Below are positions 1-5,026 of a stretch of 5,026 bases of DNA, one piece after another. Made by a program: the position numbers and the translations under genes. How positions within the stretch are numbered: the first letter of the stretch is position 1; each line of letters opens with the position of its first letter. Below the pieces are notes generated by a model. It saw only the letters and a list, made by a program, of their open reading frames with translations. It searched no databases and was not told where the DNA came from. The DNA comes from Acidobacteriaceae bacterium (GTDB lineage Bacteria > Acidobacteriota > Terriglobia > Terriglobales > Acidobacteriaceae), in NCBI GenBank assembly GCA_003140705.1, contig PLKU01000075.1, positions 1 to 5,026 on the forward strand, written 5' to 3'.

Positions 1-14
1 CGCTGTCATGTAAT

Positions 15-38
15 CAGTTATCAACATTTGACCACCCA
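15..38 (+). repeat. Dispersed repeat, copy A (CAGTT...TTGACC motif)
   Basis: The 24 bases beginning CAGTTATCAACA match the copy at 4258-4281 at 21 of 24 positions, same orientation, including TTGACC followed by a CCCA tail. It lies downstream of the broken secreted-protein gene. Confidence 0.5.
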
Positions 39-89
39 AACCCCGGGGATCGTGAACTGCTGGAAATGCAGAAGAAGAAGGAAGCATGG

Positions 90-552
90 CTAAATCAGTT
101 CCAGTGACAGTGGCCAAATTTGAGGTGAAGTTCCTTTGAGTGTGATTGTAAGGGTCTTGCCATTTTTGGACACTACTAAGTAATTAGTCCTAATTTCTTT
201 GCCGCCCTTCATACAGATGGTTTCGCGGGTGTGGTCACCTATCCACTTTGAAGAAACTGCATCCCACGGGCAACAGAATTTTTCCTGTACCGCCCTTGAC
301 CGGGACCTCGTACCCCCACGAAGAAGCCGAGCCGTCTGCTGCTGTGCTATTCACCATCACTTGGTCTTGATCACCTACCGTTTGGATCGTAATTGTCTCC
401 TCTTTCGGGGGTGCCCTTGCGCCGAACTTAGATTTTGCGGGGTTTAGTTTCCAAGTGCCGACGAACGGATTAGCTTGGGCCAACAGCACGCCCGAGGTAA
501 CCAGCGATAGAGCAACAACCGTAACAAATAGCAAAAGTCGTTTCATCTTCAT
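90..552 (-). pseudogene. Frameshifted acidobacterial small secreted protein (GTWKLN...KSKFG family)
   Basis: Function unknown; the family is a short exported protein of about 150 residues, loosely lipocalin-like, that I recall mainly from Acidobacteria. From ATG 552 the first residues give a clear signal peptide: KMKR, a hydrophobic core (LLLFVTVVALSLVTSGVLL) and an AQA cleavage site, followed by NPFVGTWKLNPAKSKFG. The open frame stops at 235 after about 105 residues, but its last residues (after GGTGKI) do not fit. Shifting one base at about 270-276 opens a second frame of 59 codons to a stop at 90, reading PWDAVSSKW, then DHTRET, MKGGKEIRT, VVSKNGKTLTITLKGT, which is the expected C-terminal half. 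A 2-base deletion or 1-base insertion explains this. The extreme C-terminus (IWPLSLELI) is also atypical, so a second indel near 110-120 is possible. ATG 546 is an alternative start; neither has a strong Shine-Dalgarno. It could be a sequencing error rather than a true pseudogene. Confidence 0.72.
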
Positions 553-720
553 GGGGATCAACCATGATTCTATGAGATCCGTAGTGGCATGGGCCATTCT
601 GCTGAGCTCAGAAAGCGAAAAGCCCAGTGGTCTCAATGGGTCGACGCAACACTCAGCTCAGACCCACATTCATTGAAAACAAAAGCTAAAAGCGCTGGCT
701 AGGGTTAGATCAGCCGGAAC

Positions 721-776
721 CTTACCCTGGCTAGGTTTGGCCACATCGGCCAAACAGATCGATTCTTCAGGGTAAG
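721..776. repeat. Nested perfect inverted repeat (two-stem hairpin)
   Basis: CTTACCCTG at 721-729 is the exact reverse complement of CAGGGTAAG at 768-776 (9 bp). Inside it, GTTTGGCC at 735-742 is the exact reverse complement of GGCCAAAC at 748-755 (8 bp) with a 5-base loop ACATC. The two stems are separated by an asymmetric internal loop of 5 and 12 bases. Seventeen paired bases without mismatch is strong for a 56-base segment of non-coding DNA. There is no T-tract on either side, so a simple intrinsic terminator is unlikely. It may be a structured RNA, a small palindromic repeat element, or a protein-binding site. Confidence 0.6.
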
Positions 777-828
777 CATTTGTGGATCAGCTAATTAGAT
801 AGTGTTGCATCGACCGGTTGAGCTGGCA

Positions 829-841
829 CCAGTTTTCAACA
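829..841 (+). repeat. Dispersed repeat, partial copy B
   Basis: CCAGTTTTCAACA is identical to 4257-4269 over 13 bases, but the sequence then diverges (ACTGAGAC in place of GTTGACC). It is the weakest member of the family on its right side and leads into the 844-865 hairpin. Confidence 0.35.
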
Positions 842-843
842 AC

Positions 844-865
844 TGAGACTGGGCTGAGCGTCTCA
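844..865. repeat. Small hairpin TGAGAC/GTCTCA overlapping a CAGTT motif copy
   Basis: TGAGAC at 844-849 pairs exactly with GTCTCA at 860-865 around a 10-base loop. Immediately upstream, CAGTT (830-834, counting the CC-AGTT run) and AACTG (841-845 region) can form a competing short stem, so the segment 829-865 can fold in alternative ways. No T-tract follows. Function is not known. Confidence 0.35.
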
Positions 866-1099
866 ATAGCTGGCTAGGTTGCAAGAATCGTTTGGAAAAT
901 GGGGACAGGTCACTCAACTTGTGAACAATCGGAACCCTGGTGCATGCCGAAGCCAGAACCTCTGCTGCGACATCCGCTATAAAAGGCCGATTGGCGGGGA
1001 ATGCTACAGGCTGGTGGCAAGTTTCGAGCTAATGGTATTAAACGCATGGTTGATGCCCGTTGCCAGCGTGCTCATCCCAGCGGTAGCACCGAAGGCAAT

Positions 1100-1118
1100 C
1101 AGTTTTCGCCAGTTGACC
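1100..1118 (+). repeat. Dispersed repeat, copy C, upstream of padR
   Basis: CAGTTTTCGCCAGTTGACC differs from copy D (4258-4276) at only two of 19 positions, in the same orientation. It lies about 80 bases upstream of the proposed padR -35 box. Confidence 0.45.
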
Positions 1119-1195
1119 AGGCCGGAGCAACTCAATCTCACGAGGAAGCCTGTTATCTACCGAACCTGATAAATTTATTTTCCTAAAATAATACC

Positions 1196-1224
1196 TTGCG
1201 CTTCTACATGTCATCCTGTATATG
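1196..1224 (+). promoter_or_regulatory. Proposed sigma-70-type promoter of padR-ADOP operon
   Basis: A TTGCGC box at 1196-1201 and a TATATG box at 1219-1224 are separated by exactly 17 bases, and AT-rich DNA (about 1169-1193) precedes them. Transcription would begin near 1230-1232, leaving a leader of only about 8 bases and cutting into the AGAAGG Shine-Dalgarno. Either the mRNA is nearly leaderless or the true promoter is upstream; TAAAAT at 1184-1189 is a possible alternative -10 but lacks a convincing -35. Confidence 0.4.
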
Positions 1225-1230
1225 TAGAAG
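1201..1230. promoter_or_regulatory. Palindromic operator, likely PadR autoregulatory site
   Basis: CTTCTACAT at 1201-1209 and ATGTAGAAG at 1222-1230 are exact reverse complements (9-bp arms, 12-base spacer). PadR dimers bind dyad sites built from ATGT/ACAT half-sites and usually repress their own genes; this site contains ACAT and ATGT at symmetric positions, although the half-site order and spacing differ from the classic ATGT-N8-ACAT. It covers the putative -10 box and most of the Shine-Dalgarno, so bound PadR would block both initiation and any short leader. The location directly before padR supports autoregulation; binding is inferred. Confidence 0.65.
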
Positions 1231-1231
1231 G
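1226..1231 (+). promoter_or_regulatory. Ribosome binding site of padR
   Basis: AGAAGG ends 7 bases before the ATG at 1239, good spacing for a Shine-Dalgarno. It overlaps the right arm of the palindrome, which ties operator and translation start together and supports ATG 1239 as the start. Confidence 0.6.
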
Positions 1232-1238
1232 CATAGGT

Positions 1239-1589
1239 ATGACATCTCCATCCAAATTCGACCTTCCGCAGGGGACGCTGGATCTGCTCATTCTCCGCGT
1301 TGTTGCGCTCGGGCCGATTCACGGCTATGCCATTGCGCAGCACATTCAAATGATTTCGAAGGAAGTGCTGCAGATCCAACAGGGCTCACTGTATCCCGCT
1401 CTCCATCGTCTTGAAAATAAGAATTTCCTCGTCGCCGAATGGGGTCCGACCGAGACCGGCCGCGAGGCGAAGTTCTATCGGCTGACGGCAAAAGGGCGCA
1501 CTCAACTCAAGACCGAAACTGAGAGCTGGGAACGACTGACTGAAGTCGTGGCCACGATACTGCAACATCCACTTGGAGAACCCTCATGA
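1239..1589 (+). CDS. PadR-family transcriptional regulator (acidobacterial type)
   Basis: A 116-residue cytoplasmic DNA-binding repressor of the PadR family, normal length for the short subfamily (about 105-120 residues). The N-terminal winged helix-turn-helix is clear: [14 protein letters not shown] (residues 9-22), [12 protein letters not shown] (about 25-36), the recognition-helix segment [12 protein letters not shown] (about 48-59), and the wing [20 protein letters not shown] (about 67-86). The remaining 30 residues form the single C-terminal helix ([17 protein letters not shown]) used for dimerisation. The pattern matches the acidobacterial PadR family described next to ADOP permeases (TIGR03433, from memory). 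Its stop overlaps the permease start by 4 bases (ATGA), so the two genes are translationally coupled. Regulation is probably by its own product through the palindrome at 1201-1230. The inducing ligand cannot be told from sequence; related PadR proteins sense phenolics or toxic compounds. Confidence 0.93.
   Translation: MTSPSKFDLPQGTLDLLILRVVALGPIHGYAIAQHIQMISKEVLQIQQGSLYPALHRLENKNFLVAEWGPTETGREAKFYRLTAKGRTQLKTETESWERLTEVVATILQHPLGEPS
1575..1578 (+). promoter_or_regulatory. Ribosome binding site of the ADOP permease
   Basis: GGAG within TTGGAGAA, 7 bases before the ATG at 1586 and inside the last codons of padR. It supports ATG 1586 and hence the ATGA coupling. Confidence 0.6.
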
Positions 1590-4123
1590 ACTGGCTTCAG
1601 CGGCTCACAAAAACAGGTCGGATGGAAAAGGAACTCGACACCGAGCTTCGCTTTCATTTCGAAACGCAAGTAGCGGACAAGATTCAAGCAGGTCTAACCG
1701 AAGCCGAAGCGCGCCGTGCAACCCGCCTTGAATTCGGAGGTCTCGAGCAGATCAAGGAAGACTGCCGCGAAAGTCGCGGAACGCTCTGGCTTGTGTCCAT
1801 CTTGCAGGACCTGCGCTTCGGTGCGCGAATCCTGGCCAAATCACCTGGATTCTCAGCTACCGCAATCGTGGTGCTTGCACTTGGCATCGGCGTCAGCACT
1901 CTGGCATTCAGTCTGTACAACATCGCCGCGCTGCAATCCCTTCCCGTGCGTGACCCCGCGACTGTAGTCCGCATTCAGCGGCGTTCACCGGATAACATAA
2001 ACCCCGGAGTGCCTTATGCGTCGATCGCTTACTATCGCGAACACGCACAATCGCTTTCAGCTGTGATGGCGACCATGAGGGCGGCGCCCCTGGTGCTAAA
2101 CCAGGATGAACAGCGAATCAGAGCCACTTTTGTCAGCTCCAATTACTTCAGTGAACTGGGTGGCTCTGCCGCGACTGGACAACTGTTCGATGCCTCACGT
2201 GACGACTCCGCTTCCTCGCCGGTCTGCGTTTTGAGCTTTCGCCTTTGGCAGAGAAAGTTCGATGGGGATCCATCTATCGTCGGCAAGGCGATCCGTCTCG
2301 GTGGGAAGCCAGCGGCGGTAATTGGAGTTGCTTCAGAGGGATTCGCCGGCCTCGGCACAGACGATCCTGACATCTGGCTCCCTCTTTTGCAGCATTCCGA
2401 TTTTATTGAAGGCAGCAAACCTCTCGCCGATCCGAAATTCGAAGGATTGATCGGGATGTGGGGTCGGCTGGCCCCTGGTGTCAGCACGTCTACGGCGGAA
2501 CAGGAACTGCTTTCACTCACCAACCAGTTGCGAAAGCTTTACCCAACCGTAATCTGGGACCGTGAATATATTGTCATTACCCCCGGTGCACACTTCCTCT
2601 CGTTTGAGGGCGGGCCGCCAGTGCTCGAGCTTGTCGGACTATTGGTGTTCCTGATTCTCGCGATTGCGTGCGCCAATCTCGGCGGGTTGCTGATGGCGCG
2701 CGGAGCCGGGAGGCAGCGTGAGATCCAACTGCGGTTCAACCTTGGCGCGGGCAAGTTGCGCGTCTTTCGCCAACTGCTTACTGAAAATCTGTTGCTGGGC
2801 TTACTGGGCTCGATTGCCGCATTGCCACTCAGCTACGGCGTTTTACGCCTCGTGCTGGTGTATTCAAATGCCCCGGCATGGATGAGTGCGCTGCCCGATT
2901 GGCGAGTTTTCTTGTTCACGACCGCGATGGGCTTTGTCGCAGCACTCCTTTTTGGATTGCTGCCCACGCTGCAGATGATCCGTCAGAAAAGGAATCGCTC
3001 CCTCTGGCATCAGCTAGTCGTCTGTGCGCAGGTGGGTGCTAGCTGTGTGCTGCTAATTTTGGCTGGATTGCTGGTTCGTGCGACGCTGCACACACTGTAT
3101 TCAGACCCTGGATTTGGTTATGAGCAGGTGTTGTCCATCGATCCAGGAATGAGCGGGCATGGGTTTGTGTCTTCGCAAGCGCAGGCTTACCTCGATCAGT
3201 TGCAGAACAGGCTGCGGACAGTTCCCGGCGTGACATTCGTCTCGATAGCGAGGACTCCTCCCCTGGTGAACACAGTGGTTATGATGACCAGCATCGACGT
3301 GGACGGCCGTCGGATCATGATCTACCCCAACTGGGTTGGCCCCGAGTTCTTCCAGACGATGCGTATTCCGTTGCTGCGTGGCCGCTATTTCCGCGCTGGT
3401 GAGAAGGATGTGGTTATCCTGGGCGAGTCGCTGGCTCGAAAGCGGTGGCCTACCGAAGACCCGATCGGCAAACAATGGAACGGCGGCAAGGGCATCGTTG
3501 TCGGCGTAGTCGGCAACACACGAGCCATGGAGCTCAACAACACGGATGCAACGGAGATTTACTACCCTCCGATTACGGATGATTCCCCAGTAATGTCGGT
3601 CTTGGTGAGGGCGGCCGGCGATCCGAACACTCTCACGCCAACCATCAAGGCGATTGCAGGCAGCATCGACACGGGACTCTATCCAACGATTACCCCGCTC
3701 ACAGCCGGCTTCCGTAAGAACGTCGCGCAGGCAGAGCAGTTTGCGACGATCGTTAGCTTACTGGGCGGCATTGCGATCTTCCTCGCAGTCGTAGGCCTTC
3801 TCGGTCTCGTCAGCTACGCAGTCTCGCAGAGAACGAAAGAGATTGCGATCCGGCTGGCGCTTGGGGCAAATCGCGTCGAGATATTTGCCGCCGTGTTGCG
3901 GCGATTTGTTTGGCCCGTTCTGATCGGCCTCGTTGCCGGTGTAGCCATCACCGCAGCCCTCTCGCAGATATTGCGCCGTGCGCTATACGGGATCAGCGGC
4001 CTGGATCCAATCAGTTACGTGGGAGCGATGTCCGTCTTGATCGCGATCCTCGCTGCGGCTGCGCTGCTGCCAATCAGCCGTGCCCTTCAGCTCGACATAG
4101 CAAGAATTCTGCATTCTGAATGA
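1586..4123 (+). CDS. Acidobacterial duplicated orphan permease (ADOP), FtsX/MacB-like
   Basis: An 845-residue inner-membrane protein of the MacB/FtsX permease superfamily with two permease modules in one chain (ADOP, TIGR03434 from memory), normal length. Residues 1-78 form the soluble head typical of the family ([29 protein letters not shown], then [15 protein letters not shown]). Predicted membrane helices are at about 91-112, 346-370, 400-425, 441-462, then 476-497, 720-744, 773-796 and 811-831. Large periplasmic MacB-like domains lie at about 113-345 and 498-719. The cytoplasmic coupling segment appears twice: [26 protein letters not shown] near 376-401 and [26 protein letters not shown] near 749-774, confirming the internal duplication. 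Family features [20 protein letters not shown] and DPIGKQW are present. No ATPase gene is adjacent, hence 'orphan'; it may use an ATPase encoded elsewhere or act as a mechanical transmitter. Substrate unknown; export of toxic or signalling compounds is inference. Expression should follow padR. Confidence 0.93.
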   Translation: MNWLQRLTKTGRMEKELDTELRFHFETQVADKIQAGLTEAEARRATRLEFGGLEQIKEDCRESRGTLWLVSILQDLRFGARILAKSPGFSATAIVVLALGIGVSTLAFSLYNIAALQSLPVRDPATVVRIQRRSPDNINPGVPYASIAYYREHAQSLSAVMATMRAAPLVLNQDEQRIRATFVSSNYFSELGGSAATGQLFDASRDDSASSPVCVLSFRLWQRKFDGDPSIVGKAIRLGGKPAAVIGVASEGFAGLGTDDPDIWLPLLQHSDFIEGSKPLADPKFEGLIGMWGRLAPGVSTSTAEQELLSLTNQLRKLYPTVIWDREYIVITPGAHFLSFEGGPPVLELVGLLVFLILAIACANLGGLLMARGAGRQREIQLRFNLGAGKLRVFRQLLTENLLLGLLGSIAALPLSYGVLRLVLVYSNAPAWMSALPDWRVFLFTTAMGFVAALLFGLLPTLQMIRQKRNRSLWHQLVVCAQVGASCVLLILAGLLVRATLHTLYSDPGFGYEQVLSIDPGMSGHGFVSSQAQAYLDQLQNRLRTVPGVTFVSIARTPPLVNTVVMMTSIDVDGRRIMIYPNWVGPEFFQTMRIPLLRGRYFRAGEKDVVILGESLARKRWPTEDPIGKQWNGGKGIVVGVVGNTRAMELNNTDATEIYYPPITDDSPVMSVLVRAAGDPNTLTPTIKAIAGSIDTGLYPTITPLTAGFRKNVAQAEQFATIVSLLGGIAIFLAVVGLLGLVSYAVSQRTKEIAIRLALGANRVEIFAAVLRRFVWPVLIGLVAGVAITAALSQILRRALYGISGLDPISYVGAMSVLIAILAAAALLPISRALQLDIARILHSE

Positions 4124-4257
4124 TCTATCCGCCCTCGCATCAGTACAGAACAGGCCTCAGGGTCCGGGGACGAGGTAGTGCATGGATGATCGTCGCCCCG
4201 TCAGTTTGGTTGCCGAACCCGCAAGTGCTTCCTTGACCACTCAAAGGGTGCAAAGCC

Positions 4258-4281
4258 CAGTTTTCAACAGTTGACCGCCCA
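4258..4281 (+). repeat. Dispersed repeat, copy D (CAGTTTTCAACAGTTGACC)
   Basis: This copy matches A (15-38) at 21 of 24 bases, C (1100-1118) at 17 of 19, and B over its first 12-13 bases. It contains the perfect small palindrome TCAACAGTTGA (4264-4274). All copies are in the same orientation and none is inside a gene. Confidence 0.5.
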
Positions 4282-4320
4282 TGTCCGAATACGCATCCAG
4301 GCAAAATCCGAAAGTTGCCG

Positions 4321-4345
4321 TTAAAGAACTACTCCCCGGCAGTAG
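4321..4345 (-). terminator. Weak candidate terminator of the nitrile hydratase operon
   Basis: Read on the minus strand, CTACT (4345-4341) pairs with AGTAG (4333-4329) around a GC-rich 7-base loop, then TTCTTTAA follows (4328-4321). The stem is only 5 bp and the T-run is interrupted, so this is tentative. Its position, about 45 bases beyond the accessory stop, is suitable. Confidence 0.25.
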
Positions 4346-4389
4346 AAACCTGCAGTGTCCAGTGGGACGGAACATCACGAGCAAAGAAA

Positions 4390-4782
4390 CTAGCTCGAGC
4401 CATTTCCCAGTTCGACAGGCTTGCCGTGCGGTGTGTGTCGGTAAGCCTCAGCCCATGCTTCCTTGCGTATCAGCATCGCAGCCGGTTCGCATAAATGCTT
4501 GGCCGTCACGACCCTTTCCAAGGCTGCCAGCCAATGGTGGTAATAGCGCGAGCCATCGTCCGGCTCACCGCGATTGGCCGCAGCCTTCAGTTCATCGGCG
4601 AGCGCGGCCGCCCACTCACTCCATGTGAAGTGTCCCTCAGCGGAAAGGCGGACGGTGAGTGCGAATGCCTGTGCCTGCCAAGGCTCCGCAAAGACTGGCC
4701 CGCCTTCTTCGCGGGGCATGCTCGGCAGAGCTGACGCGCCATCAGACTGCTGAATCGATTCTGGCTGGTTCAAGATAGTCAT
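4390..4782 (-). CDS. Nitrile hydratase accessory protein (P14K/NhlE type)
   Basis: A cytoplasmic helper of about 130 residues that matures nitrile hydratase. In studied cobalt enzymes this small protein binds the alpha subunit, assists metal insertion and cysteine oxidation, and is then replaced by the beta subunit (self-subunit swapping). Recognisable conserved blocks, numbered from ATG 4782: LPSMPREEGGPVFAEPWQAQAFAL (about 19-42), GHFTWSEWAAALADEL (about 49-64), YYHHWLAALERVV (about 79-91) and a C-terminal AYRHTPHGKPVEL (about 112-124). This is the family's full extent. ATG 4782 lies inside the beta gene, giving a 41-base overlap in another frame; its Shine-Dalgarno is weak. ATG 4719 would avoid the overlap and give 109 residues, but falls inside the conserved block, where the family has (I/L)PR, so 4782 is preferred. 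Coupling to beta translation is likely. Metal type cannot be confirmed because the alpha-subunit cysteine motif is outside the window; the accessory type suggests cobalt. Confidence 0.88.
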   Translation of the reverse strand: MTILNQPESIQQSDGASALPSMPREEGGPVFAEPWQAQAFALTVRLSAEGHFTWSEWAAALADELKAAANRGEPDDGSRYYHHWLAALERVVTAKHLCEPAAMLIRKEAWAEAYRHTPHGKPVELGNGSS

Positions 4783-5026
4783 CCCACAAATCAAGGTAAA
4801 CAGAATCCTTTGGTGAAGCTTGGTCACCCCACAACTCACACGCGGCAAAGCGAACCGAGTACACGTGCTGGGGTTTCTCTCCGAGGAACAACGCGTTCGT
4901 GTCAGGGAACAAGAACACGCCATGATCGCGATCGATCGTCCCGGTTCTTCCTCTTGCGTATCGAGGCAGGCGCGTATGTCCCACGGGATGGATGTTGCGC
5001 GCCCGCACCGTCTGGCCGACCGTGAA
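4742..5026 (-). CDS. Nitrile hydratase beta subunit, C-terminal part (cut by window edge)
   Basis: Nitrile hydratase (EC 4.2.1.84) hydrates nitriles to amides; beta pairs with the metal-binding alpha subunit. The 94 visible residues are the SH3-like C-terminal domain, about 40 percent of a usual 220-230 residue chain. They open with FTVGQTVRARNIHPVGHTRLPRYARGRTG, continue through IDRDHGVFLFPDTNA, GEKPQHVYSVRFAACELWG, and end with DSVYLDLWDDYLEPARIDSAV. These blocks are hallmark beta-subunit sequence. The frame is open to the right edge at 5026, so the start, the N-terminal helical domain and its active-site arginines are beyond the window. The seven residues after DYLEPA look like an added tail, and their DNA also encodes the start of the accessory protein. 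The usual order alpha-beta-accessory predicts the alpha gene further right on the same strand. Confidence 0.92.
   Translation of the reverse strand, partial: FTVGQTVRARNIHPVGHTRLPRYARGRTGTIDRDHGVFLFPDTNALFLGEKPQHVYSVRFAACELWGDQASPKDSVYLDLWDDYLEPARIDSAV

Larger units (their letters stand above)
695..878 (+). repeat. Three short direct repeats of CTGGCTAGG
   Basis: The 9-mer CTGGCTAGG is found at 695-703, 727-735 and 870-878, each followed by G or T and then T. The second copy sits on the 5' side of the inner stem of the 721-776 hairpin. The spacing (32 and 143 bases) is irregular, so this is not a tandem array. It may be a protein-binding motif or the remains of a decayed repeat. Confidence 0.4.
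553..1195. other. Gene-poor intergenic region, 643 bp
   Basis: No convincing coding sequence is seen on either strand. Short open frames at 879-1169 (plus) and 1038-1379 (minus) give unrecognisable, low-complexity-free but motif-free peptides without good ribosome binding sites. What the region does hold is structure: a nested hairpin at 721-776, a small hairpin at 844-865, three copies of CTGGCTAGG and two copies of a CAGTTTTC-containing motif, each listed separately. The last 25 bases or so before the padR promoter (about 1169-1193) are very AT-rich and may act as an UP element. The upstream end should contain the promoter of the minus-strand secreted-protein gene; a TAGAAT box lies close to its start, but I find no good -35 partner. 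Confidence 0.6.
4124..4389. other. Convergent intergenic region between ADOP and nitrile hydratase genes
   Basis: Two operons converge here across 266 bases. No gene is supported; an open frame at 4281-4628 mostly runs antisense to the accessory protein. An imperfect stem (GGGGACGA at 4166-4173 with TCGT..CCCC at 4190-4199, two bases bulged) has no T-tract and is not a clear terminator for the permease. The region also holds repeat copy D and the weak minus-strand terminator candidate, listed separately. Confidence 0.6.

Noticed and set aside
133..142. CCTTTGAGTG, reverse complement of 4238-4247
   Set aside because: A 10-bp match across 5 kb is expected by chance and one copy lies in the coding remnant.
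879..1169. 96-codon open frame (plus) upstream of padR, with a 61-codon frame at 1001-1186 in another phase
   Set aside because: No recognisable motif, starts without Shine-Dalgarno, and overlapping frames are equally open; the DNA here looks non-coding.
1038..1379. Minus-strand open frame across the padR promoter and 5' end
   Set aside because: It runs antisense to the clear PadR gene and through its operator; the peptide has no family resemblance.
2143..2523. Long minus-strand open frame inside the permease gene (also 3101-3475)
   Set aside because: Shadow of the GC-rich plus-strand coding sequence; Ser/Pro/Arg-rich peptide without domains.
4166..4199. GC-rich imperfect stem after the permease gene as a rho-independent terminator
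   Set aside because: Two-base bulge, 16-base loop and no T-tract; not good enough to call.
4281..4628. 115-codon plus-strand open frame
   Set aside because: Largely antisense to the nitrile hydratase accessory gene, whose protein is clearly conserved.
4783..4923. N-terminal extension of the accessory frame up to 4923
   Set aside because: These 47 residues (Cys/Arg/Ser-rich) are the out-of-frame reading of the conserved beta subunit domain; family members begin near the 4782 start.
1..5026. CRISPR array, tRNA, rRNA, transposase or phage genes
   Set aside because: No regularly spaced repeats, no tRNA-like cloverleaf or rRNA sequence, and no transposase or integrase motif seen in any frame.

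Overview
The window looks like chromosomal DNA from an acidobacterium (Acidobacteriota, probably Terriglobia). The strongest sign is a PadR regulator coupled by an ATGA overlap to an 845-residue FtsX/MacB-type permease. This pair is the lineage-typical 'acidobacterial PadR' plus 'acidobacterial duplicated orphan permease' (ADOP) cassette. A small secreted protein of the 'FVGTWKLN...KSKFG' type, common in the same phylum, agrees with this. All assignments are by reading and recall of families; no search was run.

Layout, left to right. Positions 90-552 (minus) hold the secreted-protein gene. It is broken by a frameshift at about 270-276, but its C-terminal half is still readable in the next frame. 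Positions 553-1195 are about 640 bp with no convincing gene. They contain a nested hairpin (721-776), a second small hairpin (844-865), three copies of CTGGCTAGG, and copies of a CAGTTTTCAACA-like motif. Positions 1196-1238 hold the padR promoter, with a 9-bp-arm palindrome across the putative -10 region and the Shine-Dalgarno. Positions 1239-4123 (plus) are padR and the ADOP permease, a two-gene operon. Positions 4124-4389 are a convergent intergenic region with another copy of the CAGTT motif and a weak terminator candidate. Positions 4390-5026 (minus) are the end of a nitrile hydratase operon: the C-terminal part of the beta subunit, running off the right edge, and the complete small accessory protein (P14K/NhlE type), whose start lies inside the end of the beta gene.

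How the genes work together. PadR most likely represses its own operon through the palindrome and so controls the permease, which has no ABC ATPase beside it here. The nitrile hydratase genes convert nitriles to amides; the accessory protein delivers metal-loaded alpha subunit into the enzyme. This operon converges on the ADOP operon and seems unrelated to it. I see no clearly new multi-gene system. The items most worth a second look are the dispersed CAGTT/TTGACC repeat, the nested hairpin at 721-776, and the 41-nt out-of-frame overlap of the two nitrile hydratase genes.
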